55,383 nt of DNA. Origin: JBBDJB01 sp040880125. Lineage in GTDB: Bacteria; Planctomycetota; Planctomycetia; Pirellulales; JBBDJB01. The DNA lies in contig JBBDJB010000002.1 in the NCBI GenBank assembly GCA_040880125.1, positions 1-55,383 of the forward strand, written 5' to 3'. The notes below the pieces were generated by a model. It ran no database searches, had not been told where the DNA came from, and was given only the letters and a program-made list of their open reading frames with translations. Made by a program: the position numbers and the translations under genes. Of this stretch, positions 8,478 through 16,821 are shown piece by piece (position 1 is the first letter of the stretch; each line of letters begins with the position of its first letter).

Positions 8478-9074
8478 TCACTCTCTCGCTCGCAGAACCG
8501 ACTGCCGGCCCCGGCTGCTGGGAGCCACCTCTGGCCAAATTGTCTCGCGCCGATTTGCCGAACAAGCCGCCGACTCCGACAGCTCCGTCTCGGGCGGCGC
8601 ATGAATCACGTACTGCTTGTCCACGACGAGGCGAGCTTCCTCGGCCAGCGCGGTCATCTCCTTGGTTTCCACCAAGCCCGGCAAATAGAGCCAAGCGCCC
8701 AGTTGCCGCGCCCAAATCTCCTCGTGTGGCTGGTTCTCATGCCCGCAGATAACCAGCAGGGGCTGCTGCGTCTCCACGAGCCGTTCGCACAACCGATACG
8801 TGTGCTCGCGAGCGGCCTGGTCAATATCCAACAGGTCGACCAGTGCCAGGTAAACGCGACTGCGTGCACAGTGCTCGGCGGCCGAAATGGCATCGCGGCA
8901 GACGATCGGTGCCCAAGAGGCGTCCCTCGCCGCGCGCACGATCGAGCCTCGCCGCCCATCGCCCCAGGAAACGACTAAGCATTGGTACAGCGGCCGCAGC
9001 GTTTTTTGCCGCCTCACCCCTTCCAACTGCACGGCGGCGGCCGTCGATGGTATCGCGGACTGTCGTGGGGTCAT
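8478..9074 (-). CDS. Receiver-like hypothetical protein
   Basis: The function is not recognised. The 198-residue product from ATG 9074 has alternating hydrophobic strands and helices like a CheY fold (CLVVSWGDGRRGSIVRAAR, VYLALVDLLDID, PLLVICGHE, ARQLGAWLYLPGLVE). The usual acidic pocket and Lys are not in standard places, so phosphotransfer is doubtful. The C-terminal 30 residues are low-complexity and charged. The layout resembles the protein at 34314-35150, with a receiver-like core and a second similar half, and both may be planctomycete-specific. The frame extends upstream to 9263, but 9074 fits the conserved part better. Confidence 0.6.
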   Translation of the reverse strand: MTPRQSAIPSTAAAVQLEGVRRQKTLRPLYQCLVVSWGDGRRGSIVRAARDASWAPIVCRDAISAAEHCARSRVYLALVDLLDIDQAAREHTYRLCERLVETQQPLLVICGHENQPHEEIWARQLGAWLYLPGLVETKEMTALAEEARLVVDKQYVIHAPPETELSESAACSANRRETIWPEVAPSSRGRQSVLRARE

Positions 9075-9661
9075 GAAGAATCCTGTCTCAGTGTTGAATA
9101 ATCTCTGTAGATCGGCAGCCATACCGCGGAACGCACTGCGCAAGACGTCATGTATCACGTCTGCAACGCAAGTCGCTCCGCCACCCCACGTGTCAAGTTG
9201 CCCAGCGTTAATATGCCCAAGCACTGCCGGTGCCGATCCCTCCCTGCTAACGGCTGTCGACATTCCCCCTGGCCGGCTTCCTCACCGGCTGTCCGCTATC
9301 TCCAACTCATCTGATCGCCCAACTCGACCGGCGTGCCAGCCACGCGGCGAATGGCACTGGTCGTCACTCTCTATCTCGCCGAACCACCAACCCCCAATAG
9401 CACGGGCCATCCTCGCCGCGGGCCACTGCAGTGGCCGCGCACAGCGAAATGAGCTTGCGCTCACTCATCTGCACAAGAGTCGGTTGCGGGTTTCTCCTCG
9501 AAATCAGCCCGACAATCCGGAATTCCTGCCTCGCCATCCGCGGTCGCAGGGCACCGAATCCTCGGCCGACTCTCTCTGCTTCGACTTCAATCAGGAAACC
9601 GCATGATCGGTCGCGCTACACCATGTCGCTCCACCAGTCGAGAGACGCCTGTCTTCCCGAC
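9075..9661. other. Intergenic region without a supported gene
   Basis: This 587-base stretch lies between the receiver-like gene and the small basic protein gene. Open frames exist, but none looks like a real protein. Base composition is somewhat lower in GC than the neighbouring genes. Confidence 0.4.
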
Positions 9662-9838
9662 TTACCAAGCGACGCGTTTCCGGCGACGCCGATGCAGCCC
9701 GTTAAACCCACTGGGGCTGGTGCTGCGCTGACGCGTCCGGCTGGAACGCCGTCGTTCCGCCGTCTTCACCGTGTCGCTCTCGCGAGACTGCACCCGATAC
9801 TGCGATTCCAGGCTCTCGTACCTCTGAGTTTGGGTCAT
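9662..9838 (-). CDS. Very small, strongly basic protein
   Basis: The 58-residue product begins MTQTQRYESLESQYRVQSRE and ends in an Arg-rich tail (ERRRSSRTRQRSTSPSGF, then HRRRRKRVAW). On the minus strand GGGAG precedes the ATG with a 6-nt spacer, a good ribosome binding site; an in-frame ATG two codons upstream is the alternative. The tail is typical of nucleic-acid-binding or ribosome-associated small proteins. I recall similar short planctomycete peptides ending in FNG.HRRRKK, but cannot verify this. It stands alone between two long gaps. Confidence 0.55.
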   Translation of the reverse strand: MTQTQRYESLESQYRVQSRESDTVKTAERRRSSRTRQRSTSPSGFNGLHRRRRKRVAW

Positions 9839-10205
9839 TTGCATCTCCCTTCGTGTTGCAGCTTGGGCCAACTGTCACACCGGCAAAGTGCGGCACTTAC
9901 GCAGCGCCACCGCTGCCGGCGCAGATTGGCACCGTGACGGGACAAGATGCACCCGGCGCGCCAGAGAAAATAAAAAATTAAATTGGTGACGTAAGGTGTG
10001 TCGGTATGGTAGGTAAGGACCGGCAGGCGGCGTGGGACGGAGTGGATCGATAAGTTGTTCGAATCACAGAAACAGGGAGCAGCAAGTCACCAGTATTCAC
10101 GTAAAGAGCAATAGCCGCGGTCATTCCGCATCGGCATCACCGACTCAGTGAGAAGTCAACGATATGGTGAGGCGGAAGTGGCCCCGCGAGCCGCCAAAAC
10201 GCCGA
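9839..10205. other. Intergenic region with an AT-rich patch
   Basis: No gene is supported. Positions 9966-9986 are strikingly AT-rich (AAAATAAAAAATTAAATTGG) against the surrounding GC-rich DNA. This could be part of a promoter for either flanking gene or a site for a DNA-bending protein. Confidence 0.4.
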
Positions 10206-10211
10206 TATAAT
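10206..10211 (+). promoter_or_regulatory. -10 box candidate for the dehydrogenase gene
   Basis: A perfect TATAAT lies 43 bases before the ATG at 10254. No good -35 hexamer is seen at 16-18 bp. Confidence 0.35.
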
Positions 10212-10253
10212 GGCCCGAGAAACGATACCGCAAAAGACGCGAGAGCAATCGCC

Positions 10254-11210
10254 ATGGGATTGAAAGTCCTGATTACCGACTACGCCTGGCCCGATCTGGA
10301 TATCGAGCGGGCGATCCTGGCGGAAGTCGGGGCGGAGGTGATCCTGCCGGAGGACCAAGATGCCGCTTCGCTCGCCCGGGCGGCGGTCGAGGCGGATGCG
10401 ATCATGACCAATTGGGCCAACGTGCCGGCGCAGGTGATCGCCGCCGCGGCGGGCTGCCGGATCGTCGCCCGGCTGGGCGTGGGGCTGGATAACATCGACG
10501 TGGCCTTCGCCACCGAGCGCGGCATCGTCGTCACCAACGTGCCCGACTACTGCCGCACCGAGGTGGCCGAGCACGCCCTGGCGTTGATCCTGGCGCTGGC
10601 CCGCAAGGTGGCCTATTATCACGCCCAGACCAAAAGCGGCGTGTACAACCTGAAGGCCGGCCCCGCGCTGCGGCGGATCGAGGGACAAACGCTGGGGATC
10701 GTAGGGCTGGGCTCAATCGGCAGATCGCTGGCGGAGAAGGCCGTGGGCATAGGCCTGTGCGTGGCAGCTTTCAGCCGTTCTGGCCGACAATCGCCGGGTG
10801 TGCGGCTGGTCTCGCTGGACGAACTGCTCACCCATAGCGATTACGTCTCGCTGCACGTGCCGCTTAGCGACCAGACGCGCCACCTGATCGGGGCCGAGCA
10901 ACTCCGCCGCATGAAGCCGTCGGCGTACCTGATCAACACGGCCCGGGGGGACGTGGTCGATCATTCGGCACTGGCCGAGGCACTGGACCAGAACCAGTTG
11001 GCCGGCGCGGCGTTAGACGTGCAATCGCCCGAGCCGCCCGATTTGAGCCAGCCGCCGTACAACGATCCGCGGGTGATCGTGACGCCGCATGCGGCATTTG
11101 TGTCGGTGGAGTCGCTGGAAAACCTACGGAGCCGGGCCTCTCGACAGGTGGCGACACGGCTCGCCGGAGGGGTGCCCGAAGCGGTGGTGAATCCTCGCGT
11201 TCTTCAGTGA
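10254..11210 (+). CDS. D-isomer specific 2-hydroxyacid dehydrogenase
   Basis: The 318-residue NAD(P)-dependent dehydrogenase is of the SerA/CtBP type without ACT domains. The nucleotide-binding motif is GIVGLGSIG (about residues 148-156). The catalytic Arg lies in NTARGDVVDH, a Glu in the region ALDVQSPEPPD, and the catalytic His in VTPHAAF. The N-terminal part carries the split substrate-binding domain (VLITDYAWPDLDIERAILAE). The ATG at 10254 aligns with the usual N-terminus; the frame runs further upstream to 10164. Substrate cannot be told from sequence; candidates are 3-phosphoglycerate, glyoxylate or a sugar acid. It stands alone on the plus strand. Confidence 0.9.
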   Translation: MGLKVLITDYAWPDLDIERAILAEVGAEVILPEDQDAASLARAAVEADAIMTNWANVPAQVIAAAAGCRIVARLGVGLDNIDVAFATERGIVVTNVPDYCRTEVAEHALALILALARKVAYYHAQTKSGVYNLKAGPALRRIEGQTLGIVGLGSIGRSLAEKAVGIGLCVAAFSRSGRQSPGVRLVSLDELLTHSDYVSLHVPLSDQTRHLIGAEQLRRMKPSAYLINTARGDVVDHSALAEALDQNQLAGAALDVQSPEPPDLSQPPYNDPRVIVTPHAAFVSVESLENLRSRASRQVATRLAGGVPEAVVNPRVLQ

Positions 11211-11535
11211 TGCTCAGTCACCGCCGCCGCAAAATGCACGTGCCGGAGATGGCCCTTCGCGTCCGGCGTTACGATCCGGCTCAAGGCCCTCGGTGGCGCC
11301 GCACACCGTCAGACACGCGCACTCGCCATCGGAGTCGGGCGATTCTCCACCATTCTCGGTACCAAGGGTGCCAACCCGCACAACCGGACCTCCCGGCAAC
11401 TTCGTTTTGACGGTACTAAGAGCGTGGCCTATATACCCTTGGAGCACTTGCGCTAACTCCCGCGCCAGCACGACAACAGAGAAAGCCCGACCGCGCTTCT
11501 TGGACGGCCGCCCCGGCCGGCGAGGAGCGGCGCAG
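11211..11535. other. Intergenic region carrying a promoter
   Basis: This 325-base gap lies between the dehydrogenase and the coiled-coil protein gene. The frame of the latter stays open from 11293, but the promoter inside it at 11407-11435 argues that the upstream part is not translated. Nothing else is recognised. Confidence 0.5.
11407..11435 (+). promoter_or_regulatory. Sigma70-type promoter for the coiled-coil protein gene
   Basis: TTGACG and TATATA are separated by exactly 17 bp, a strong match in GC-rich DNA. Transcription would begin near 11442, leaving a leader of about 94 bases before the ATG at 11536. This supports that start over the longer open frame. Confidence 0.65.
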
Positions 11536-13584
11536 ATGGAACGCCACATGGAAGAGTCACTCTCCCCCGTATCGGATGCCGTGGACGACGATCGTTTGCA
11601 GCAGTTCGCAGTAACGCTCCAGCAAGGGCGACAGCGGGCCCGCGAAGCGCTCGCGGCCCAACGGGAGCGGTTTGCGCAGCTCGAAGAACAATTGCGCGAA
11701 CGCCGCGAGACGATGCTGGCCGAGCTGGAGAGCAGCGACGACGATCGCCAGCAGGAGCGTGCGGACCTGGCCCGCCAACACGAAAGCATCGCCAGCCAGG
11801 TCGCCGAGCTTGCCGAACAGCAAGTCGCGCTGCAGCAAGAGCGCGAAGCGCTCGAACAGCGTGAAGAGCAGTTCGCCCGGCGGCTCGCGGACCTGGACGA
11901 AGCACGCGGCGAACTTGAGCCCCTGCGCGAGGCGCTGCACAGCCAGCAACAGGACGTCGAGACGCGGAGTGCGCAGCTCGATGAGCAGGAAACGGTTCTC
12001 GAGTCCAAGCAGCAAGAACTGGACGCGGCAGTTGCCGACCTGCAGCAGCGGCAGTCGCAGTTCAACGATGCGCAATCGGCCGCGGAAGCCGAGCTTGAAG
12101 AGATACGCCAGCAGCTCGAGGTGGACCGCACGGAGCTCGACCAGCGCGAGGCGGCAGTCCGCGAAAGCGAGGTGGCGCTCGGCGAACAGGACGAGCAGCA
12201 TCACCAAATCCAGCGAGAGCACGAGCGGCGGCAGACCGAGCTGAACGAGCTAGCCGAGGAGCTGGAGCGAACCAAGACCCGGCTAACAGAGAAGGCCGAA
12301 GCGCTCGAGGCGGATCGCGAAGCGGTGGAGCAAGCGCGGTCCGACACGCGCAGCCAGCGGCGGCGAATTGCCCGGCGGCTTCGCCAACAGCACGAGGCGC
12401 GCCGCAAAGACTTCGAGCGGCAACAGCAAGAATTTGCCGAGCTGGTGGACGGCCATGCGGAGTCGCAACTGCAATTGGAATCCCGCGAAAGCGAACTGCA
12501 GGCCCAATTGCAGGAACTGCAAACACAGCGCAGCGCGCTGGCCGATCAGCAGGCGGAGCTGGAAGAGAAACAGTACGAAGAAGGCGACGCGGCTGCGAAG
12601 TTGGCAGCGGCCGAGGCGGACCTTGCACGATTGCAAGACAAACTCGCCGGATTGCAATCCAAAGGACAGCAGACCGCGGCCGAGTCACAAGCCCGTCAGT
12701 TGGAAGTCGAGTCGCTGCGGGCGGAAGTCGAGTCACTGCGGGCGGAGCTGGAATCGCTGCAAGGCGTGCTCAGTAAGCAAACGGAGGAATTGTCCCAAGC
12801 GAAGCAGCAGGCGAGCCAGGTGGCCAGCAGTGCCGAGGGCGAATCGGAGCAGTTGGCGCGGCTCCGCGCGGAGCGCAACGAACTGATTGATCGCTTGGCC
12901 GAGGCCGAGTCGCGCCCGAAATCGATAGCGCCCGACCCGGCGTTGAAGGAGGAAGTGGAAAACCTACAGCGGCGGCTCGAGTTGGCGACGGCCGACGTGC
13001 GGGAGTTGAAGGCGGAGAACGCCGAGCTGAAGCAGCGGCTGTCGAAGGCGGGCGCCGGCGCGGCCAAGGATGTGCCCGGCGGCGCACTCGACTGGGAAGC
13101 CCAGAAGCAGCGGCTGTTGGCGGCGCTCGACGAGGACTTCGATGAGGGCGACGAAGAGCATCAGCAGGACCGGCTGACGATCGAGGGGACGATCCGCATT
13201 ACTGAAGACGTCGTGGCCTCGAAGGAGCGCGAGATCAAGGAGCTACAGCAACTGCTCGAACAGCAGAGCAACCGCGTCGGCGAAATGGCCATCGGGGCGC
13301 ACGCCATCGCGGAGATGCTCGATCACGACGAGCTCGTCCTGCAGGAGCGCGAGCGCCTGAAGAAGCTGCAGACCGAATGGGAGGCGAAGCTGCGGAAGGC
13401 GGAAATCGACATCTCGGTCGAGCGGGCGAAGGTCGCCCGTCAGCGGGCCGCACTGGACGTAAAGGTCCAGGCGTACGAAACGCGTGCCGGCAACGAGCAA
13501 GAGAGCCAGCAAGGGGGTCCGGCCGGCAAGCCAACTCGTGGCAAGTGGCTGGCCCGGCTGGGACTCAAAGACGCGGAAGAGTAG
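11536..13584 (+). CDS. Long coiled-coil protein of unknown function
   Basis: The 682-residue product is almost wholly coiled coil from about residue 20 to 460. It is rich in Glu, Gln, Arg and Ala with heptad-like repeats (LREALHSQQQDVETRSAQLDEQ). A shorter conserved-looking C-terminal part follows (about 520-660; KQRLLAALDEDF, then TEDVVASKEREIKELQQLL). There is no signal peptide, membrane span or enzymatic motif. A GAGG-type ribosome binding site precedes ATG 11536. Such proteins usually act as scaffolds or filaments. In a lineage lacking FtsZ a cytoskeletal role is tempting but untested; myosin/SMC-like database hits would be compositional only. Confidence 0.75.
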   Translation: MERHMEESLSPVSDAVDDDRLQQFAVTLQQGRQRAREALAAQRERFAQLEEQLRERRETMLAELESSDDDRQQERADLARQHESIASQVAELAEQQVALQQEREALEQREEQFARRLADLDEARGELEPLREALHSQQQDVETRSAQLDEQETVLESKQQELDAAVADLQQRQSQFNDAQSAAEAELEEIRQQLEVDRTELDQREAAVRESEVALGEQDEQHHQIQREHERRQTELNELAEELERTKTRLTEKAEALEADREAVEQARSDTRSQRRRIARRLRQQHEARRKDFERQQQEFAELVDGHAESQLQLESRESELQAQLQELQTQRSALADQQAELEEKQYEEGDAAAKLAAAEADLARLQDKLAGLQSKGQQTAAESQARQLEVESLRAEVESLRAELESLQGVLSKQTEELSQAKQQASQVASSAEGESEQLARLRAERNELIDRLAEAESRPKSIAPDPALKEEVENLQRRLELATADVRELKAENAELKQRLSKAGAGAAKDVPGGALDWEAQKQRLLAALDEDFDEGDEEHQQDRLTIEGTIRITEDVVASKEREIKELQQLLEQQSNRVGEMAIGAHAIAEMLDHDELVLQERERLKKLQTEWEAKLRKAEIDISVERAKVARQRAALDVKVQAYETRAGNEQESQQGGPAGKPTRGKWLARLGLKDAEE

Positions 13585-13594
13585 AGCGCGTCAG

Positions 13595-14155
13595 CTACTT
13601 CACCAGTTCGGCCTTCATGCCGTAGATCGCCAGGTGGTTGCCATCGGGCCCTTTGATCTCGCGCAGCTCGAAGGTGCCCTCGACCAGCACCGGCCGCACG
13701 GTGAAGCTGGCCGACTTGCCCTTGGCCATATCGACCAGGATGCAGTCGTACAAAGCCGCTCCGGGCCCGAAGCAACACTCCATGTTGTCGCGCACCAGCA
13801 CGAACTGCTCGATGCCCTTTTGCTGGGCCGTGGGCAGGATGTAACCGCGGATGCGGATCTTGCGGCCGAATAGCTTCTTGACGTCCTCGGTCAACAGCGA
13901 ACGATCGAACGGCGCGCCCTTTTCCATCTCGAACTTGATGTCGTCGAACGTGCGCGGGAGGACCTTGTTCTTTTCCTCCTCAGTGAGGGCGGAGCCGGAA
14001 CTCTCGTCCTTGGCAGGCTCCTTCTCCTGCTGGTTCGAGTCGTCTTGTTCTTCGTCCTGAATGGCGAGAGCCGGCACAGTGGCACCAACCCACGCCGGGC
14101 CGAGCGCCACCAGTGCGGCCAATAGCGCCGTCGGAATTACTCGTGTGGATCGCAT
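13595..14155 (-). CDS. Secreted DUF3299 domain protein
   Basis: The 186-residue product has a signal peptide (TALLAALVALGPAWVGA), an acidic Gln/Glu/Asp linker (QDEEQDDSNQQEKEPAKDE) and a DUF3299 domain (about 70-186; GRKIRIRGYILP, FVLVRDNMECCFGP, LVEGTFELREI). The Cys-Cys pair in ECCFGP is shared with the upstream gene and could bind metal or form a disulfide. Its ATG overlaps the stop of the upstream DUF3299-like gene by one base (TGATG), which indicates translational coupling. It is the last gene of a five-gene minus-strand set that starts with an ABC transporter. Its role is inferred to lie in the periplasm with that transporter. Confidence 0.82.
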   Translation of the reverse strand: MRSTRVIPTALLAALVALGPAWVGATVPALAIQDEEQDDSNQQEKEPAKDESSGSALTEEEKNKVLPRTFDDIKFEMEKGAPFDRSLLTEDVKKLFGRKIRIRGYILPTAQQKGIEQFVLVRDNMECCFGPGAALYDCILVDMAKGKSASFTVRPVLVEGTFELREIKGPDGNHLAIYGMKAELVK

Positions 14156-14880
14156 CAGTTGATATGGTCCGCGGTCAGAGTAAAGACGGGAAATCCCGGG
14201 CCCCGGCCCACATTCTCGGGATGAATGCGTAGCCGTCCGGCCGTGTTCACCACGCGAGAGGTGTAGTCGGTCACCCGCGGTCGCTCCAGCGTGACATGTA
14301 TTTGATCGAAGTATTTCACTTCGTCGAGCGGTCCAAAACAGCAGGTCTTGTTGTCGCGCACCAGCAGAAAGTTGTCGAGATTGTTCCGGTACGAGGACTC
14401 GCGCATGTAGCCCTTGATGAAAATCTCCTGGCCGTCCAGACGCATCACTTCCGGCGAGAGAGGCGGCTCGGCGGCGGCCGTTCCCACTGCGGTTGGATCG
14501 GCACCGGCCGGCCGCAATGCATAAAAGTTGATCCGCTCGTAGCCTTCGGGAACTTCTGTGGCGTAGATGTAGCCGGCGATGGCCGGTCCGGCGAGCAGAA
14601 AGAACGCGGAGGCCGCCGCGCCTACGCGGGCGAGATTGTTACCCGAGAGCCGATCCGGCTGTTGGCGAATCGCCCGGAGCGATCGCAGCCCCACAATGAG
14701 ACCCGCCAACGGGAGCGGCAGCACGATCAAACAGCCGCTCACGGTGCTTAACGCCGAAGGGATGATGAGGATCGACAACACCCCCAGGATCAAGCTGACC
14801 ACCGCGCCGACGCTCAGCGCCCTGTATTGGATTGCCTCGTGATCGTCTGAAATCGCGGTTGGAAAGGTCGAACTACTCAT
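14155..14880 (-). CDS. Membrane protein with C-terminal DUF3299-like domain
   Basis: The 241-residue protein has two N-terminal hydrophobic regions (about 24-66 and 85-107, DUF4190-like) joined by a basic loop. An extracytoplasmic domain follows, resembling that of the next gene: IFIKGYMRESSYRNN, FLLVRDNKTCCFGP, TAGRLRI. The shared RDN..CCFGP motif suggests the two genes arose by duplication, one product soluble and one anchored. It overlaps its downstream neighbour by one base. A 165-bp gap separates it from the helical-repeat protein gene upstream. Confidence 0.8.
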   Translation of the reverse strand: MSSSTFPTAISDDHEAIQYRALSVGAVVSLILGVLSILIIPSALSTVSGCLIVLPLPLAGLIVGLRSLRAIRQQPDRLSGNNLARVGAAASAFFLLAGPAIAGYIYATEVPEGYERINFYALRPAGADPTAVGTAAAEPPLSPEVMRLDGQEIFIKGYMRESSYRNNLDNFLLVRDNKTCCFGPLDEVKYFDQIHVTLERPRVTDYTSRVVNTAGRLRIHPENVGRGPGFPVFTLTADHIN

Positions 14881-14949
14881 GATCTTCTCGGGGGCCTCTC
14901 TCGCAATAACGTTCTCTCAGATGTCGCGTTTCACTAGTTCCGCAAGGCA

Positions 14950-14978
14950 CGGCGGGACAAGCCCGCCGGGGCACCCGG
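14950..14978. repeat. Interspersed repeat family E
   Basis: A 6-bp stem with a 5-nt loop (GGCGGG-ACAAG-CCCGCC, 14951-14967) is followed by GGGCACCCGG. The same layout recurs at 35174-35198. Confidence 0.5.
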
Positions 14979-15044
14979 TTTTCACGGCGGCACAGAGAGT
15001 CCCATCTGTGGGGAAGCTTGACTACATCTCCAATAGCTAGAACC

Positions 15045-16646
15045 TTACCGCGACATCGCCCGCTGCTGGCCGGCTCCGCCGATGATCATCCACAGGACGA
15101 CCAGCAGCACGGCTCCGGCGGCCAGCGGCACGCCGACGATCGCCCAGCGACTGGGGATCTCCGGCACCAGCGGGGCGCTGGCCGCAGTGCTTATATCCTC
15201 TGCAATCTCCGCGCCGGCGATGGTCGCCTCGACCGGCTGCGATCCGGTAGCCGGCGGCTCCGGCGGGAGACCCGCTGCGGCGCTCTTGTCCGCATCTTCG
15301 GCCGCCGCCTCCGGCGCTTCGCTGTCACTCTCCTCGGTCGCGGGAGCGGTCTCCTCCTCGAGTTGCTCTGCGGGCTGCTCTTCGGGTTGCTCTTCACTGC
15401 CGGTCGTCTCGTCGGCCGCCTCTTCCGTCGTGGCACTGGCCGGCGGTGCGCCTCCGATCAATCCGCCGAACGCCAGGAAGCTCTTCGCCCGCTCGACCGT
15501 CTCCGGATCGACCTTCTCCAGCTCGGTCATGTAGGCCTGGGCCCGCTGGCCGACCTCGCCTTCCTGGGAGATGGCCGCCTGCAGGTAGCGGATCACCGGA
15601 ATCCGCACCCAGCGCGACTTCTCGTCGGCGTTCTTGAACAGGTCGACCAGCCGATCCATTACCGACCAGTCCTCCCAGCGGGCCAGATCGGGGATGATCT
15701 GGTCGGCCAGTTCGGGATGGTCGAGCAGGTGCCGCATGGCCACCAGCAGGCGGTCCTTCGGAATGACGTCCGTCTCCTGCCCATGGAAACGCAGGGCCAT
15801 CACGGCGGAGTAAGTGTCGGTGTATTGGGCGTCTTTGCTCTTGAGGAACAGATCCTCGATCAGCGGCAGGCCGTCGGCCCCTTCGAGCGTCAGGTAGCAG
15901 CCGATCAAAGCGTCGAGCCCTTGCTTAAGCTGGCGATCCTCCGAGCGGATCATCTTCTCCAGCATCGGCACGTCCTCTTTGGTGCCACAGACGCCGAGCA
16001 TCGTCAGATACAGCCGGCGGCGGCTGGGGGCCACGTCCGGATTCTCGATCCACTCGACGAGCTGATCGTGACGCATCCGCTCCTTCAGCGCGATCACTCC
16101 CTCGTACGGGGCGCGGGCGAATTCGTCGTACGCGTCCTGGGCGAGCATCGGGTCAGGGTTTTCCAGGTAGCCCTGGAAGAAGTCGAGTCGATCGGCCCCC
16201 TCGGCCGGCAGGCTCGGCAACTTCTTGATGTACTCGCGGGCTTTCTCGCTCAGCGGCAGCGGCGTGGCCCATTCGAGAGTCGGCGAGGAAAGTCCGGAAA
16301 TCAGAAACGCGCCGTCCTTGTCCTCTTCGCCGAAGTAGGTGACTTCGATCTCCCGACCGACGGCGGTGTGCTGCTTGCCCTTGAGCACGTCGGCCACTCT
16401 AAACTTGGCGCTGGTCAGGCTCCCGCTGCCGAAGGTGTCCGCGGGCGTCGCCGTGTCCTCCGGCTGCGTCTTCGACACGCTCAGCAGTTTAGCGATCACC
16501 ACGACGTCGGCGCCGTCCATTTCCTCGCTAAGCGTTTGCGACGCGGCCGAACAGAACGGGCAGGCGAGTGCAGCGGTTGCTAACGCGGCCGGCACTAGCG
16601 CGGCGAGAGAAAGCAGTCCAAGGGTTCGCCAATGCGGGCGGGTCAT
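15045..16646 (-). CDS. Secreted, membrane-anchored helical-repeat protein
   Basis: The function is not recognised. The 533-residue product has a signal peptide ending near ALACPFC, which places a CxxC motif at the mature N-terminus. A beta-type domain follows (ADVVVIAKLLSV, VADVLKGK, VEVTYFGEE region). A helical region (about 150-390) is built of paired helices, HEAT-like in pattern (LKERMRHDQLVEWIENPDV, MLEKMIRSEDRQLKQGLDAL). A Glu/Ala/Pro-rich linker of about 90 residues leads to one C-terminal membrane span (IVGVPLAAGAVLLVVLWMII). It sits between the ABC permease (176 bp upstream) and the DUF3299 pair on one strand. It is probably a periplasmic partner of that transporter. Confidence 0.75.
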   Translation of the reverse strand: MTRPHWRTLGLLSLAALVPAALATAALACPFCSAASQTLSEEMDGADVVVIAKLLSVSKTQPEDTATPADTFGSGSLTSAKFRVADVLKGKQHTAVGREIEVTYFGEEDKDGAFLISGLSSPTLEWATPLPLSEKAREYIKKLPSLPAEGADRLDFFQGYLENPDPMLAQDAYDEFARAPYEGVIALKERMRHDQLVEWIENPDVAPSRRRLYLTMLGVCGTKEDVPMLEKMIRSEDRQLKQGLDALIGCYLTLEGADGLPLIEDLFLKSKDAQYTDTYSAVMALRFHGQETDVIPKDRLLVAMRHLLDHPELADQIIPDLARWEDWSVMDRLVDLFKNADEKSRWVRIPVIRYLQAAISQEGEVGQRAQAYMTELEKVDPETVERAKSFLAFGGLIGGAPPASATTEEAADETTGSEEQPEEQPAEQLEEETAPATEESDSEAPEAAAEDADKSAAAGLPPEPPATGSQPVEATIAGAEIAEDISTAASAPLVPEIPSRWAIVGVPLAAGAVLLVVLWMIIGGAGQQRAMSR

Positions 16647-16821
16647 GTTCGTGCACCTTATGCTTTGTGGTTGTGTTGTGCGGGCAGGCGGCTCACTCGG
16701 CCGAAGTCAAGGTCGTGCTTCGAAAAAGGGGATTGGCTCGATGCAAAGGCGACCCGCTCTGGCAGTGCGGTTCTTCGCATCGTGCCTGTCCCATTTCCGA
16801 TTCCTCAGCGTTTGAGTGTGG

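Noticed and set aside
15018..16583. 521-residue plus-strand frame opposite the helical-repeat protein
   Set aside because: The minus-strand frame has a signal peptide, membrane anchor and operon context; the plus-strand frame has none.
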